The notes beneath the pieces were generated by a model that was not told the DNA's origin, did no database searches, and saw nothing but the letters and a program-made list of their open reading frames with translations. This document shows positions 11,160-21,354 of a stretch of DNA of 64,000 nt, one piece after another. Each line of letters opens with the position of its first letter. Within the stretch, counting starts at the first letter, position 1. Made by a program: the position numbers and the translations under genes. Source of the DNA: Endomychus coccineus (lineage: Eukaryota; Arthropoda; Insecta; Coleoptera; Endomychidae); the NCBI GenBank assembly GCA_958510875.1, contig OY294068.1:33336297-33400296 (forward strand). Direction: 5' to 3'.

Positions 11160-12205
11160 GTCCAGGCTATGAAGCGGAAAATAAAAAATTAAAAACGTGT
11201 AAGTTAGAATCAGAATTTTTTTTTGCATTAGCTTCAGGAGGTTCTCAGGATCATTCATACACCTTAAAACCTCTTGAGAACCCCAACCCCACCCATTGGG
11301 GGCGAAAATGGCCCGAAATCTCCAAGTCTTGAATTGTATTTACTACAAAAAGAAGTATTTTGGGATTTCGAGTGCTCCTAGTAGGTTTTTTGGGTCGCTA
11401 AACACGAATCCGTAGCCAGATTTACTTGGAATCCATCGTAGGGGTGGTAAAATCGACGAAATTTGGCAAATTTTGCACCCCTCTATATTATTTTGCGATT
11501 TACGTGTTTTAGGCATTTCGGATGCACCAAGGAGGTTTTTTGGGTCGCTGGATATGATTCCGAAGCCAGATTCACTCGAATATCATCGTAGGGGTGAGAC
11601 ATTTACAAAAATGGCTACTTTGACACGCTTCTAAATTTTTATTATTTTTGCGTTTTAAAATTACTTCAGAGTAAATATGGCTTCGGAATCGTATTCAGCG
11701 ACCCAAAAAACCTCTTTGATGCATTCGAAATGCCAAAAACACGTAAATTGCAAAATAACATATTAGGGGTGCGAAATTGGTCAATTTCGTCGATTTTACA
11801 ACCCCTACGATGGATTGCAAGTGAATGTGGCTACGGATTCGTGATCAACGACCCAAAAAACCTACTTGGTGCATTCGAAATGCCTAAAACACGTAAATTG
11901 CAAAATAACATATTAGGGGTGCGAAATTGGCCAATTTTGTCGATTTAACCACCCCTACGATGGATTGAAAGTAAATCTGGCTACGGATTCGTGTTCAGCG
12001 ACCCAAAAAAACCCCTAGGTGCACTCGAAATGCCAAAATACCTTTTTTTGTAAAAAATACAATTCAAGACTTGGAGATTTCGGGCCATTTTCGCCCCCAA
12101 TGGGTGGGATTGGGGTTCCCAAGAGGTTTTAAGGTGTATGAATGATCCTGAGAACCTCCTGAAGCTAATGCAAAGAAAATTTTTTGATTCGCAGCCTGGA
12201 CTATA
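11160..12205. mobile_element. About 1-kb palindromic fold-back element (copy 1)
   Basis: The termini are GTCCAGGCT and AGCCTGGAC. The arms read the same on both strands: GCATTAGCTTCAGGAGGTTC at the left is inverted at about 12155-12175, and GGGGGCGAAAATGGCCCGAA at about 11298 is inverted at about 12088. The arms contain a 150-bp repeat: ATGCC at 11730, 11880 and 12030 in the right arm, and inverted counterparts in the left arm. There is no transposase. It shares the phrase TTCGTGTTCAGCGACCC with copy 2 at 18.5 kb. Confidence 0.85.
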
Positions 12206-12301
12206 TTACTCAGTACACAGTGTTAAAGTTTTTGATATATCGCTCACGTGATATTATTTTTATTGTCGTTTAATTCAGAGTACTTTAGTTTATTTAAAAA
12301 A

Positions 12302-13230
12302 AAATGGAAAAAAAGTAAGTTTCGAGTGGTGATAAAACATTTACATTCAAAAGGTTTAAAACCAAAAGACATTAAAGTCGAGTTGGATGAAGTTTATGTC
12401 ACATCTGCACCAGCTTTTGCCACTCATTACAATCGGGTAAATGAGTTTAAACGTGGCCGTACATCGACAAAAGATAAACATAGTTCGGTACGGCCAATAT
12501 AAGTGGCTACCCCAGAAATGATTGAAAATCGATGATATGGGATATGGTGTTGGGCGATCGGTGCATCAAAGTGCGGGAGATAGTTGAGGCCGCAGGCATT
12601 TCACAAGGTACAGTGTTTACACTTTTACATGAAAAATTGGGTGTTAAATAGGTTTCTGCAAGATGGGTGCCGCGTTCGTTACAGAGGAGAATAAACGCAA
12701 TCGTGTGATTGACTCTCAGGCTATTTTAGCGCCTTTTCGTCGCAATCCGGATGAGTTTCTGCGTCGATACATAACTGTCGACGAGACATGGATACATTGC
12801 TACACTCCTGAGACCAAGGAACAATCAAAACAGTGGGTTTTTGCATCCCAAAGTGCACCGAAAAAGGCTAGAACGGTGCAATCGGCTGGAAGGTTATGGC
12901 CACCGTTTTTTGGGATGTAATTATTTACATCCGACTACTAAGAAAAAGGAAAACAATAACTGGAGAGTATTAGGCGTCATTATTGCACCGGTTGAGTGAT
13001 GGAATGACAATTAAACGGCCCCATTTGGAAAAGAAAAAAGTCCTTTTTCATCAAGACAATGCACGAGTTCACACATGTGCAGTTGCAATGTCCAAATTTG
13101 TGGAGTTAAAGTTCGAATTATTAGAACATCCACCGTATTCGCCAGATTTGGCCCCCAGTGACTTCTTCCTATTCCCAGATTTTAAAAAATGGCTGTCGGA
13201 CGAACGAGGATGTCATCATCAAAACAAATG
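12302..13230 (+). pseudogene. Mariner transposase, inactivated
   Basis: It begins with ATG-GAA-AAA at about 12304. N-terminal pieces include KHLHSKGLKPKDIKVEL and NRVNEFKRGRTST. The catalytic part reads ITVDETWIHCYTPETKEQSK, then HQDNARVHTCAVAM and PPYSPDLAPSDFFLFP, the three acidic positions of a DD34D transposase. The frame is broken near 12500, 12900 and 13215, and a stop follows LGVK. It cannot encode an active enzyme. The element is host to copy 1 of the palindromic repeat. Confidence 0.85.
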
Positions 13231-13354
13231 TTAAGAAAAACCGTTAAGAAAAATGTATAGCTAAAAGGACATTATGTAGAAAACTAAAATTTTCTTTTAC
13301 CAAAATACTTTGTTTTTGTATCTTTTTCTATAGAGTAAATGAACGACCCTCGTA

Positions 13355-14063
13355 GTAGTAGTAGTCAAATTATTTATACGCATACAAGATATTGGATACC
13401 TTACAACTTGTGAGGAAAAATGGCTCAACAAATATTGCACCATATATGGAAGATGAACGAAAGGTGGTCACTAATATTTTCTTTAAATCGTTAAATGACT
13501 TTGAAATTCCCCTCACATTATCTTCTTTGAAAATCATGGAAAATTGACATACGACTTTGATAATCTTGAACGATCCAGTAAGGATCTGAATTACCAATAT
13601 GCTATTACGATAACTAAAATCTGAATTTTGTCACGAACACCACCAAACTAAATATCTGTGACAGGTTCACAGTTTCGTTAATTTATTAATCATCACTCTT
13701 AGATATATCGGGAATATGTGAAGTTCAATGCATAGCACATTTGGTTTAGCTTCTATGGCTCATGAAATGTGAGAAAATGGTGTTTATTTGTTTTTTGAGA
13801 TTATGGAATATTGTTGTGGAAAAGTTAACAAGGACAAAGGCTGGCCTTGCAGCTATTCAGGAGAATTTAATAATCAAAGATTAAGTGCACATGCTTGAGG
13901 CGATTCTTTCGGAGGGGCATCTAGTCGGGGAATGCTGTTGTGATAAAGTTTATTCGCCATATGGTAAAACGCCGTGGCCTTGCTCGTTAAAATTTGCCGA
14001 TATACCAACATCGCATATCGTTCAATGTAAACATATTATTGTATCAGATTTGTTGAAACTTAC
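13355..14063. other. Intron of the isoprenyl synthase gene, no coding seen
   Basis: On the minus strand this lies downstream of the exon ending at 14064. I looked for the next exon, with the aspartate-rich DDxxD motif, and did not find it here or further left. The remaining exons must lie beyond position 1, or they have been missed. Confidence 0.4.
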
Positions 14064-14373
14064 TATTTCTACACACCATCCTAGGATATTCGCTAATCTA
14101 ATATTTTCGGGGGTCAACAATTCAGGATTCTCTATCAATTTGTAAGCTCCGACCAAAGCCAGCCCTCTAGTTTTCTTGCCACTCGAAACGTTATATTGCA
14201 ATATTTTGGCATAACGTTTGGTAACTTCAGGTATGTCCGTATGTCTACCGGCATCGGTCAAGTCTCTCACTATGTCCGGGAAAACTGCCATAAAATCTCG
14301 ACTCTCTTCCTTTGTCACCATAGTGAACTTTTTCGGTAGAGGATTAGCTTTTGTTTGGATAGTGGATAAAGCT
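14064..14373 (-). CDS. Isoprenyl (farnesyl) diphosphate synthase, exon 2
   Basis: This exon encodes the start of the mature domain of an FPPS-family trans-isoprenyl diphosphate synthase, which condenses DMAPP/GPP with IPP for juvenile hormone, dolichol and ubiquinone precursors. The text includes KEESRDFMAVFPDIVRDLTD, HTDIPEVTKRYAKILQYNV, the FPPS signature GKKTRGLALVGAYKLI and ILGWCVEI. The acceptor is TTATTCCAG just above 14373 and the donor is GTAAGT just below 14064. One leading base completes a codon with exon 1 and the exon ends in phase 0. The catalytic DDxxD motifs lie in later exons not visible here. In some beetles and bugs, paralogs of this family act as terpene synthases; this exon cannot decide between the two roles. 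Confidence 0.9.
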
Positions 14374-14639
14374 CTGGAATAAATAAGCTTTTATTAATTA
14401 CAATTATTCATTGAGCAGTATTTTTGGGGATTCGTCACAGTATGCAGGTAAACATAAAATTAGTGTACAATATAATTATTGATTTAAGAATTCTAAAATA
14501 CAATGAAAACCTTGTTGGTGCAACAATTTTGTCACCATAGGCGTCCAAGTAATATTTTTACGTTTACAAAAAAATTAATATGATTGAGAAATTAAATTAT
14601 GAGGTCGGTTTTACTTAAATTCAAAAAATGTGTAACATA

Positions 14640-16110
14640 TGATCAAGAATATAATGTACCGGGATATCAAAAATGATCTTGGTCAAGGGTGGTTGTGGAA
14701 TCTAAAACGTGTGTCTTACTTTACGTTTGAAATAATTAGGTATGTCACTGTCACACTGACATCATCAATAACCTACAAATTTCATACACCATATTTATTT
14801 CAGTTGTAAAATAATAATGAACTACAAATTAAAAATTATCTTGGTCAAGGGTGGTTGTGGAATGTAAAACGTGTGTCTTACTTTAAATTTTTGAATATGT
14901 TAAGTCATTGTGCTGAAATTTTCTAATCCAGTTTTTGAATCATGCCTCTTACCACACAGCACAAAAGTTTCATGATTGAAGCCTATTTTCGAACGGGTGC
15001 GCTAATTAACGGAAATTGGCAATACAGTCAACGTTTGTGTTTGGACAATTTTCGAGAGCACTTCCCAAACGTGGCAATACTACCGGACAATTTTTATGCG
15101 TGCCTTACAAATTGTGTTGAAGTGTTTTGCGAAACAAGTTGTGTGATTCATAAAAAAGGTGCTGGTAGACCAAGAGTTCGTACAGAAGAAGTTGTCAATG
15201 ACGTTCGTCAACGTACGGAAGAGGAGCCTGCAAAACCTTTGAAACGTCTTTCTCAGGAAATTGGACTTTCTTATGGAACATGTCAGAAGATTTTAAAGAA
15301 AGACTTGAACATTCATCCATATAAGATGTAAGCACATCAAGCTCTTCTGCCCGCAGACCACCCCAGACGCCTTGCTTACTGGCATTGGTTTGTCAATAAT
15401 TTAATGAATGACGATCTTCTGGACTTAACTTTTTTTCTGACGAAGCGTGGTTCCACCTTTCGGGATACATCAATTCTCAAAATATGCGAATGTGGAGCAA
15501 TGATAACCCTCATGTTTTCACTGAATCGTCACTACATGCTCAAAAAATCGGGGTTTGGATGGCAGTTTCCCGCAGAAGAATAATTGGGCCAATTTTTTTC
15601 GATTTCACCGTCAACGCAGAAAGGTACAGACACAACTTTTTGGCTGAATTTGTGCAACAGTTAAACGATGATGAACTTCGGTACGGTTATTTCCAGCATG
15701 ACGGTGCAACAGCACATACTACACGAGAAAATATTGCTTTTCTCCGCAAGTTTTTTGATGACCGGCTGATAAGTTTGCATACAGAAGTTGAGTTACCTCC
15801 GAGATCACCTTGTTTGACAATTATGGACTATTTTATGTTTCCTTACTCAAAAAACAAGATTTTCGCAACTCCGTTAAATAATTTGCAAGAACTTCAACAA
15901 AGAATAGTTCAGCAATGTGCAACCATAACGCCAGAAATGCTGCAAAACGGTTTTCACAGGATGAGGATGCGCGTCAACTTGTGCATCGATCAAAACGGGG
16001 AACATTTCCAACAATTACAATTTAGCATACCAAAACTTTTGTTTTTATATTCACCACTTAACCCTAACTTTTGTATTTTGCGCCATCAAGGCTGAATAAG
16101 ATGGAAGCGT
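14640..16110 (+). mobile_element. Tc1/mariner-superfamily element with DUF4817-type transposase, inactive
   Basis: The ORF at 14942-15331 carries an N-terminal HTH region (HKSFMIEAYFRTGALINGNW, then GRPRVRTEEVVNDVR and RLSQEIGLSYGTCQKILKK). After a frameshift the catalytic part (about 15420-16020) shows FSDEAWFHLSGYI with a shift, FQHDGATAHTTREN, and a degenerate PPRSPCLTIMDYFMF ending in NLCIDQNGEHF. This is the DDE layout of IS630/Tc1/mariner relatives common in insects. A 55-bp direct repeat (ATCTTGGTCAAGGGTGG) occurs at about 14671 and 14836. Terminal repeats were not found, so the ends are approximate. It lies in intron 1 of the isoprenyl synthase. Confidence 0.75.
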
Positions 16111-16890
16111 CAACCAATAATTGTAACGAACTGCATTATGAATGGCAATTTCAAAATCAACCACTACTTTTTCAGGAATAAAACTTGAGTTGTTAAGAGA
16201 ACAAATAAACTTAATTTTTTCCAAGCTGTGTCTATAAGTTTCTTCTGATTTGTTTTTCAGTAAACTAAACACTAGCGGTATATAGTGTTCATTTATATAA
16301 CCATGTATGGTAAATGCTTGTGTGAAAAAATTTGTGCAGTATTAGGATGTGCCATCCATGTATATAAAACTCGACTTACATAACAATTTCAAATTTGTTT
16401 GGCAGCTAAAAATTGCAATTACATTTCGGAAATCATTCTCCAGAACAAAATGTTCTTGCAGATAACGATGAACTTCGTTGGCAGAGCGAGGCAAAGTTGG
16501 CAATGTTTTGCAACGTCTATTTTGTACAAATTTTCTTTGACGCATTTAAAGTCTCGGGAAGTCAATGTTTCTGAAGAAAAATCTAAGGGAAAATCGTTTA
16601 AAGCTAATTCTTTATGCAATATTTTAGTTGGTCTCTCTGTAGGTTCTTCAACACTAAGAAATTGCAGGCAACACTAAGAAATTGTCTATTTTTTCTTCAT
16701 GTTCGTGATTATGTTGATTTTTTAATGTTGTTACAACAAAACTACCCGATTCCCCAATGGTATACACATAAACCTTACATTTAGGCCGTTTGATGCTCCT
16801 CCAGACAGTTTTATTAGTTGAAGATCGATGTTTAGAAAACTTATAATTTTCGTACACTATTTGGATGTTTCCGGGTTCCCTAAGAATTTT
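16111..16890 (-). pseudogene. FLYWCH zinc-finger / MULE transposase remnant
   Basis: Minus-strand pieces in order: a FLYWCH-type finger (NYKFSKHRSSTNKTVW, then KRPKCKVYVY and NQHNHEHEE, with the first cysteine replaced by S), then NRRCKTLPTLPRSANEVH, FIYMDGTS and EETYRHSLEKIKFIC, ending PEKVVVDFEIAIHNAV. The MDGT and VDFE pieces carry acidic residues in the places expected for a MULE DDE core. The reading frame shifts several times. It stops at about 16111, where the plus-strand Tc1-type element ends, which suggests one interrupted the other. Confidence 0.65.
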
Positions 16891-18555
16891 TCACAAACGA
16901 CATTATTTTGAAAAGAATGTCAACTATTACTTGTAAGCACGTACAACACGAAAAATATAATCATTATAAGTCTAGCCTTAATAAACAATAAATAGTCAGT
17001 TAGCCGTAATTATTAACATCCGCCCATCCTTTCTGATCTTACCAAAAAAAGCTCTGTGTGACGATTTTCAGGCACCCTTAAAATTTATCTGAGACCTTGA
17101 CCGGTCCCCGTAATCAATTGTGACGTCCGTATTTTTCACTCGATGTATGGAAGCAATTCGGAATGTTTTCGTTGCAGGGAGGGAGTGGCCTTAATAAATT
17201 CCCATCAAAATTATCGCTTCGGGAGGTTTTTCAGGAGTGATTTCACTACGTCAAATAGTTCAAAGTTTTGAAAAATATAGTTATTGTCAAAAAATTCAAC
17301 ATTCACTCACATGGATACTCATATTGAACAGTGAAGGGAAGTTTTTCAAGATGGTGACACCCCGGCAAAATAAATTGTTGGCAAACCTATACCACCGAGA
17401 CAACATATTAATGAATTAACTTCTCACTTAACTCTATCCTGATTAATGCATTTTAATTCAAAGAATAAAGTCGATGTACGTGGTTCTAAAATAATCAACT
17501 ATGTATCTCTTGTTTTTAATTGAAGATCTACATAGTAGTTATTATGCAGGCAATTATCTAGAGCGGATATGGCTGCCCCACTAAATCTATGAACATAAAA
17601 CATGAAATTTTTGCAGCTAATAAGTTTGTCACACCAATCAAACATAACACGATTAGTCTATTATAACGTTGCTCTCTTTTGTGGAGAACTCACCGTTATA
17701 TATTATTATTCGAAAAGTACTTAGCAGACAAAGACAATCATTGTTAGTCAGGCGATGCCCTTATTAAATTTGATTTTATAAACATCTATGCAGAACTAAT
17801 GATGGCAATTGTTATGAGTAACTTGATCGATGGATCAAGTTGTAAACATTATATAATTTAGAGGAATATTCGGATACAAGCTTGAGTGTACTTCAATCAA
17901 AATTCTATGGCTGTATTAAATAATTCAGAACAATTGAATGTGATAAATTATTATTTTTGTAACATGCGAATCCTATACAATGTTAGATTTTTACTTTTGG
18001 AATATGAAATTGATAGTTACGTCGTATACATTTTGTGCTTATCTTCAGCCGAGGAATGTTGCTGCGCTAGCTGAGCTGTTTTATGCCTCGGTATAAGTAA
18101 ATACAATAGGAGTTTCGAAGATAATAATAATTGATAAAGAATAATTATTGAATGAATCAGTACACCGATTATCTAGAAAAAAAATTCCTCGATCACCGAT
18201 TTGTCGAGGTTAGTTATAATAAAAATTAAGTGTACAAGAAATAGGAAAGAATACGATTTTTTTACAGACATCCAAGGAGGCATACATTAAATATTTTGTT
18301 TAACCATGACAGTCATATTTTCCTTATGGAATTGGTCAGAATACAAGAGCACCAGGAAATGATCTTCATCTATTAGAAAACGATCAATGATTGTATTATG
18401 TTTCAACCCAAATTTCTAGGTCTAAAAACCTAATCTGGGCCGGTCATGGGGGAGGTTACTGTGATTTAGGTAGATGATCCAAGATCTAACAGATATTCTA
18501 TGATCAGGTATTTATTAAAAATAAACACTAAAGCACTAAAATAGGCCACAAGCCT
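16891..18555. other. Intron sequence without recognisable content
   Basis: This is part of the long intron of the minus-strand isoprenyl synthase. It is AT-rich and only short open frames are present. Confidence 0.4.
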
Positions 18556-19609
18556 TCCAAACTTGGCGCAGTTGGATGAATTGAGATGCGGTTTTCTGCA
18601 TTCGATTCAAAAAGTGATTTAGAAAATTTGTCCGGTACTCTTTTTTTGCGGAAAAAATTTATTGCATTTCTACAGTCAAAAAATGCATTTTTTTTGGGGT
18701 CGCTGAACACGAATACGCTATCAAGAAAATTCCCCGAGGTCCCCTTGGACCTCCCCCGGGGTACTCGGGCGTCCTGACACCCTAGATATCGATGAAATTA
18801 ACTAAAAAATTATTTATAAAGTTTGTTAACTGTTCAAGAGGTGATATAAAGGTTGCTAGTGATGATTACAACGTGAAAAAACTCTTCTGCAATACCTGGT
18901 GGTTCCCTGAGATCTGGCAAGTACGAATTTGTAAATTTTTCTTCATAAAATGTAACCAATTCTGGCTCTCGGGGGTTTTCAAAGTCGCCGATCATGACTA
19001 TGACTATGAAGAAAAATTAGCAAATTCCTAGAAGATGACGTAGATACACAGGGCTCCAGAGACCCGGAAAACACCTACAGGTAATTTGCAGAACATTGTG
19101 AGTGTCATAGTCGTCATCGGCGACTTTGAAAAACCCCGAGAGTCAGAATTTGTTACATTTTACGAAGAAAAGTGAACAAATCCTCAGAAGATGACGTGGT
19201 TACCCACTCTCAGGGTACCACCAGGTATTTCAGAAGAGTTTTTTCACGTCGTAATCATCACTAGCAACCTTTATCACCTTTTGAACAGTTAACAAACAGC
19301 AAAAATAATTTTTCAATTAATTTCATCGATATCTATGGGATACCCCGGGGGTGGGGGGTCCAAGGGGAACTCAGGGAATTTTCTTGATAGCATATTCGTG
19401 TTCAGCGACCCCAAAAACCCCCTACAAACCAATTAGAGTCCTTTTTTTCATTCACCTCAAAAAGTGCACTCAGTAAAATGCTTTTTGTGGCTGTTGAAAT
19501 GCAATAAATTTTTTCAGCAAAAAAAATACTGTACAAATTTTCTAAATCACTTTCTGAATCGAATGCAGAAAACCGCATCTCATTCTATCCAACTGCGCCG
19601 GGTTTGGAA
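18556..19609. mobile_element. About 1-kb palindromic fold-back element (copy 2)
   Basis: The left arm starts TCCAAACTTGGCGCAGTTGG. The right arm ends with the near-inverse CCAACTGCGCCGGGTTTGGA. The arms match almost to the centre: AAAATGTAACCAATTCTGGC near 18950 is inverted near 19145, and CCCCGAGGTCCCCTTGGACC near 18731 is inverted near 19355. The centre lies at about 19080. It shares the TTCGTGTTCAGCGACCCC phrase with copy 1. It has no coding capacity and sits in the synthase intron. Confidence 0.85.
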
Positions 19610-20100
19610 CGGGAATGCTTCATTTCCTAGACTAATAATAGTGAGGGAAGTAAAAATCAGTAACCAAATCAATGATTTGCGAAGTAAGTAACTTATAACT
19701 TTGCCACATACACTATTCATCTATTCTCTAGATAAATTGTGTATAGTAACACATTTCTAGTTCATTCTCATCCTCATAATACTGTACTAGGTTACCAACA
19801 TTCTAATATTTCTAATCAGATTCCTGATTTTGGTTGGTACGTTTATGTAGACAGACTTTTTGAAAGCTGGGGTAGGTACTACTGAATACACAAATAGGGT
19901 CAAACTTTATCCATTGTAGTATTGTATGACAGTGGGGTGGATTGTAACTAGTGAATAAAGCATAGCAGACATGCAAGTAGGCTATGCGTGAATCGAGTCA
20001 CGTAGGCCACTACCCTCTAGGCCGGGAGTTCGATTAGTTAAAGCTGGAATATGATATGTCATTGACCTTTCAAGAGAATTTTGTATACATGCTTAATTAC
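19610..20100. other. Intron 1 of the isoprenyl synthase, first part
   Basis: On the minus strand the donor GTAATT lies at 20100-20095. I see no other feature. Confidence 0.45.
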
Positions 20101-20285
20101 CTGTTATTATTATGCTGGTTGAGTCGTATCCATTTATTCGGCACTGTTTCCAAATTCTCCGGTTTATCTTGCCATGAAATAGCATCACTGTTTGTAGCGG
20201 TTGACGTTTTACTGATTTGTCTCGTAAAGTCTTTTAATATTTCTCGTGACGTACGATTCGCAAGTAACTTAAAGCTGAAGGACAT
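20101..20285 (-). CDS. Isoprenyl diphosphate synthase, exon 1 (putative mitochondrial leader)
   Basis: It starts at the ATG read from 20285 down (MSFSFKLLANRTSREILKDF) and ends LNQHNNN plus two bases at a GTAATT donor. It is 185 bp long, ending in phase 2. Exon 2 at 14373 supplies exactly one base, giving an arginine, then ALSTIQTKANPLPKKF. The N-terminus is basic, rich in S/R/K and has no early acidic residues, as in mitochondrial targeting sequences of insect FPPS and GPPS paralogs. The link to exon 2 across a 5.7-kb intron rests on phase, strand, order and this N-terminal character, not on homology of the exon itself. An overlapping plus-strand frame is its shadow. Confidence 0.65.
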
Positions 20286-20660
20286 TTTCCGCTATTAACA
20301 ACAATTCACTTATAAATTATATAGTATTCTCTAAAGCACAAGCACGTCCCGTTAAATTCTTTCGAAGACTGATTTCGAGGAGTGGAAGTGAGGAAGTTTG
20401 TATATCAACTTGAGTGAGTAAGTAAAGGATGCAACGAAAACAAGTTAGGTCATCTCTGTTCCACACTTATATCATTTTGTCGATACGCACTCAGCTGAGC
20501 CACGTGCGCCACACCACGGATGATACAATAACGATCTTGTTTGTGATTATTGTAATAATATGGAATATGAATACCGGCTAGCTGTTACTCTAACATTATA
20601 AGGTATAGGCCTCTAGTCTGGAGTAAAGACAATTTCCAATTTATTTGTCTGACTTTCAAG

Positions 20661-20688
20661 CAAAGAGTTCTATATATAGAACTCTTTG
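20661..20688. mobile_element. 28-bp perfect palindrome with 8-bp target duplication
   Basis: It is two perfect 14-bp halves, CAAAGAGTTCTATA and its inverse, with no spacer. It is flanked by identical CTTTCAAG octamers at 653-660 and 689-696 of the 20-kb block. It has the same terminal sequence as the insertions at 10591 and 61243. The whole insert is two terminal inverted repeats fused head to head. Confidence 0.8.
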
Positions 20689-20696
20689 CTTTCAAG

Positions 20697-21354
20697 ACTG
20701 GTAGATATTTTAATAGGACTTGTTTGCGCACAGAATAATATTGCAATGTTGTATCGTTGTATTTGCTATTTATAGATCTATAACTACAGATTCCGGTAAA
20801 CAAACCGGCATGACCTGTTCATCTGTTGCTCAGCCTCAGGTAGAATGCAGGGCTTGGAACAGGCCCTTCATACTTTTCATTTTTAACTTCGCAACAAAAT
20901 ATAAATTGAGAGGGTCAATTAGAGCACACATTTTTAATCTTCTTTACTTGTTACTGATTAGATTAATTTTACTGAAAGTATTCGAGACAAACATTGATAA
21001 TTTTTCTGGATTTCCACAATTTTTAAACAAGTTTATCGACGGAATATAAAATTAACGAGTTATCAGATTATTATTTTCGTGCATCTTCTGAAATCTTCAA
21101 GCCGAGTCTCCACTCGACTACAGGTTATTCTAGTACCTATTGTCATTCCATTAAACTACGAAATACGAATAGTCAAGATACCAAGAATGCTTCGAGATCG
21201 GTTGCCAGTAGCGTAGTTAACATTTCACATCGGGATGGAATATCCGCTTATTTATTAATCTTTTGATTAGTAGTTTCCATATAATTGAGGTAAAAGTAAG
21301 GTATCAATACAAATAGAATGATTCCAAGTTCTTTTGGTTGGGAGTGAAATCAAT
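20697..21354. other. Upstream of the isoprenyl synthase, no element recognised
   Basis: On the minus strand this includes the region 5' of exon 1 and may hold its promoter and 5' UTR, but I see no clear TATA or initiator arrangement. A 109-codon plus-strand frame has no domain. Confidence 0.35.

Larger units (their letters stand above)
11073..13352 (+). mobile_element. Mariner element interrupted by a palindromic element
   Basis: The right end, read inverted, is CGAGGGTCGTTCATTTACTC. The left end at 11073 is the same with a 3-base insertion and one base change. TA flanks both ends (11071-11072 and 13353-13354). The span is 2280 bp. Removing the palindrome at 11160-12205 leaves about 1.23 kb, the normal mariner length. 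The transposase is described separately. Confidence 0.85.

Noticed and set aside
16399..16677. 92-codon plus-strand frame
   Set aside because: Antisense to the FLYWCH/MULE remnant.
20056..20298. 80-codon plus-strand frame, membrane-like
   Set aside because: It is the antisense shadow of the proposed isoprenyl synthase exon 1, whose phase and splice signals are better supported.
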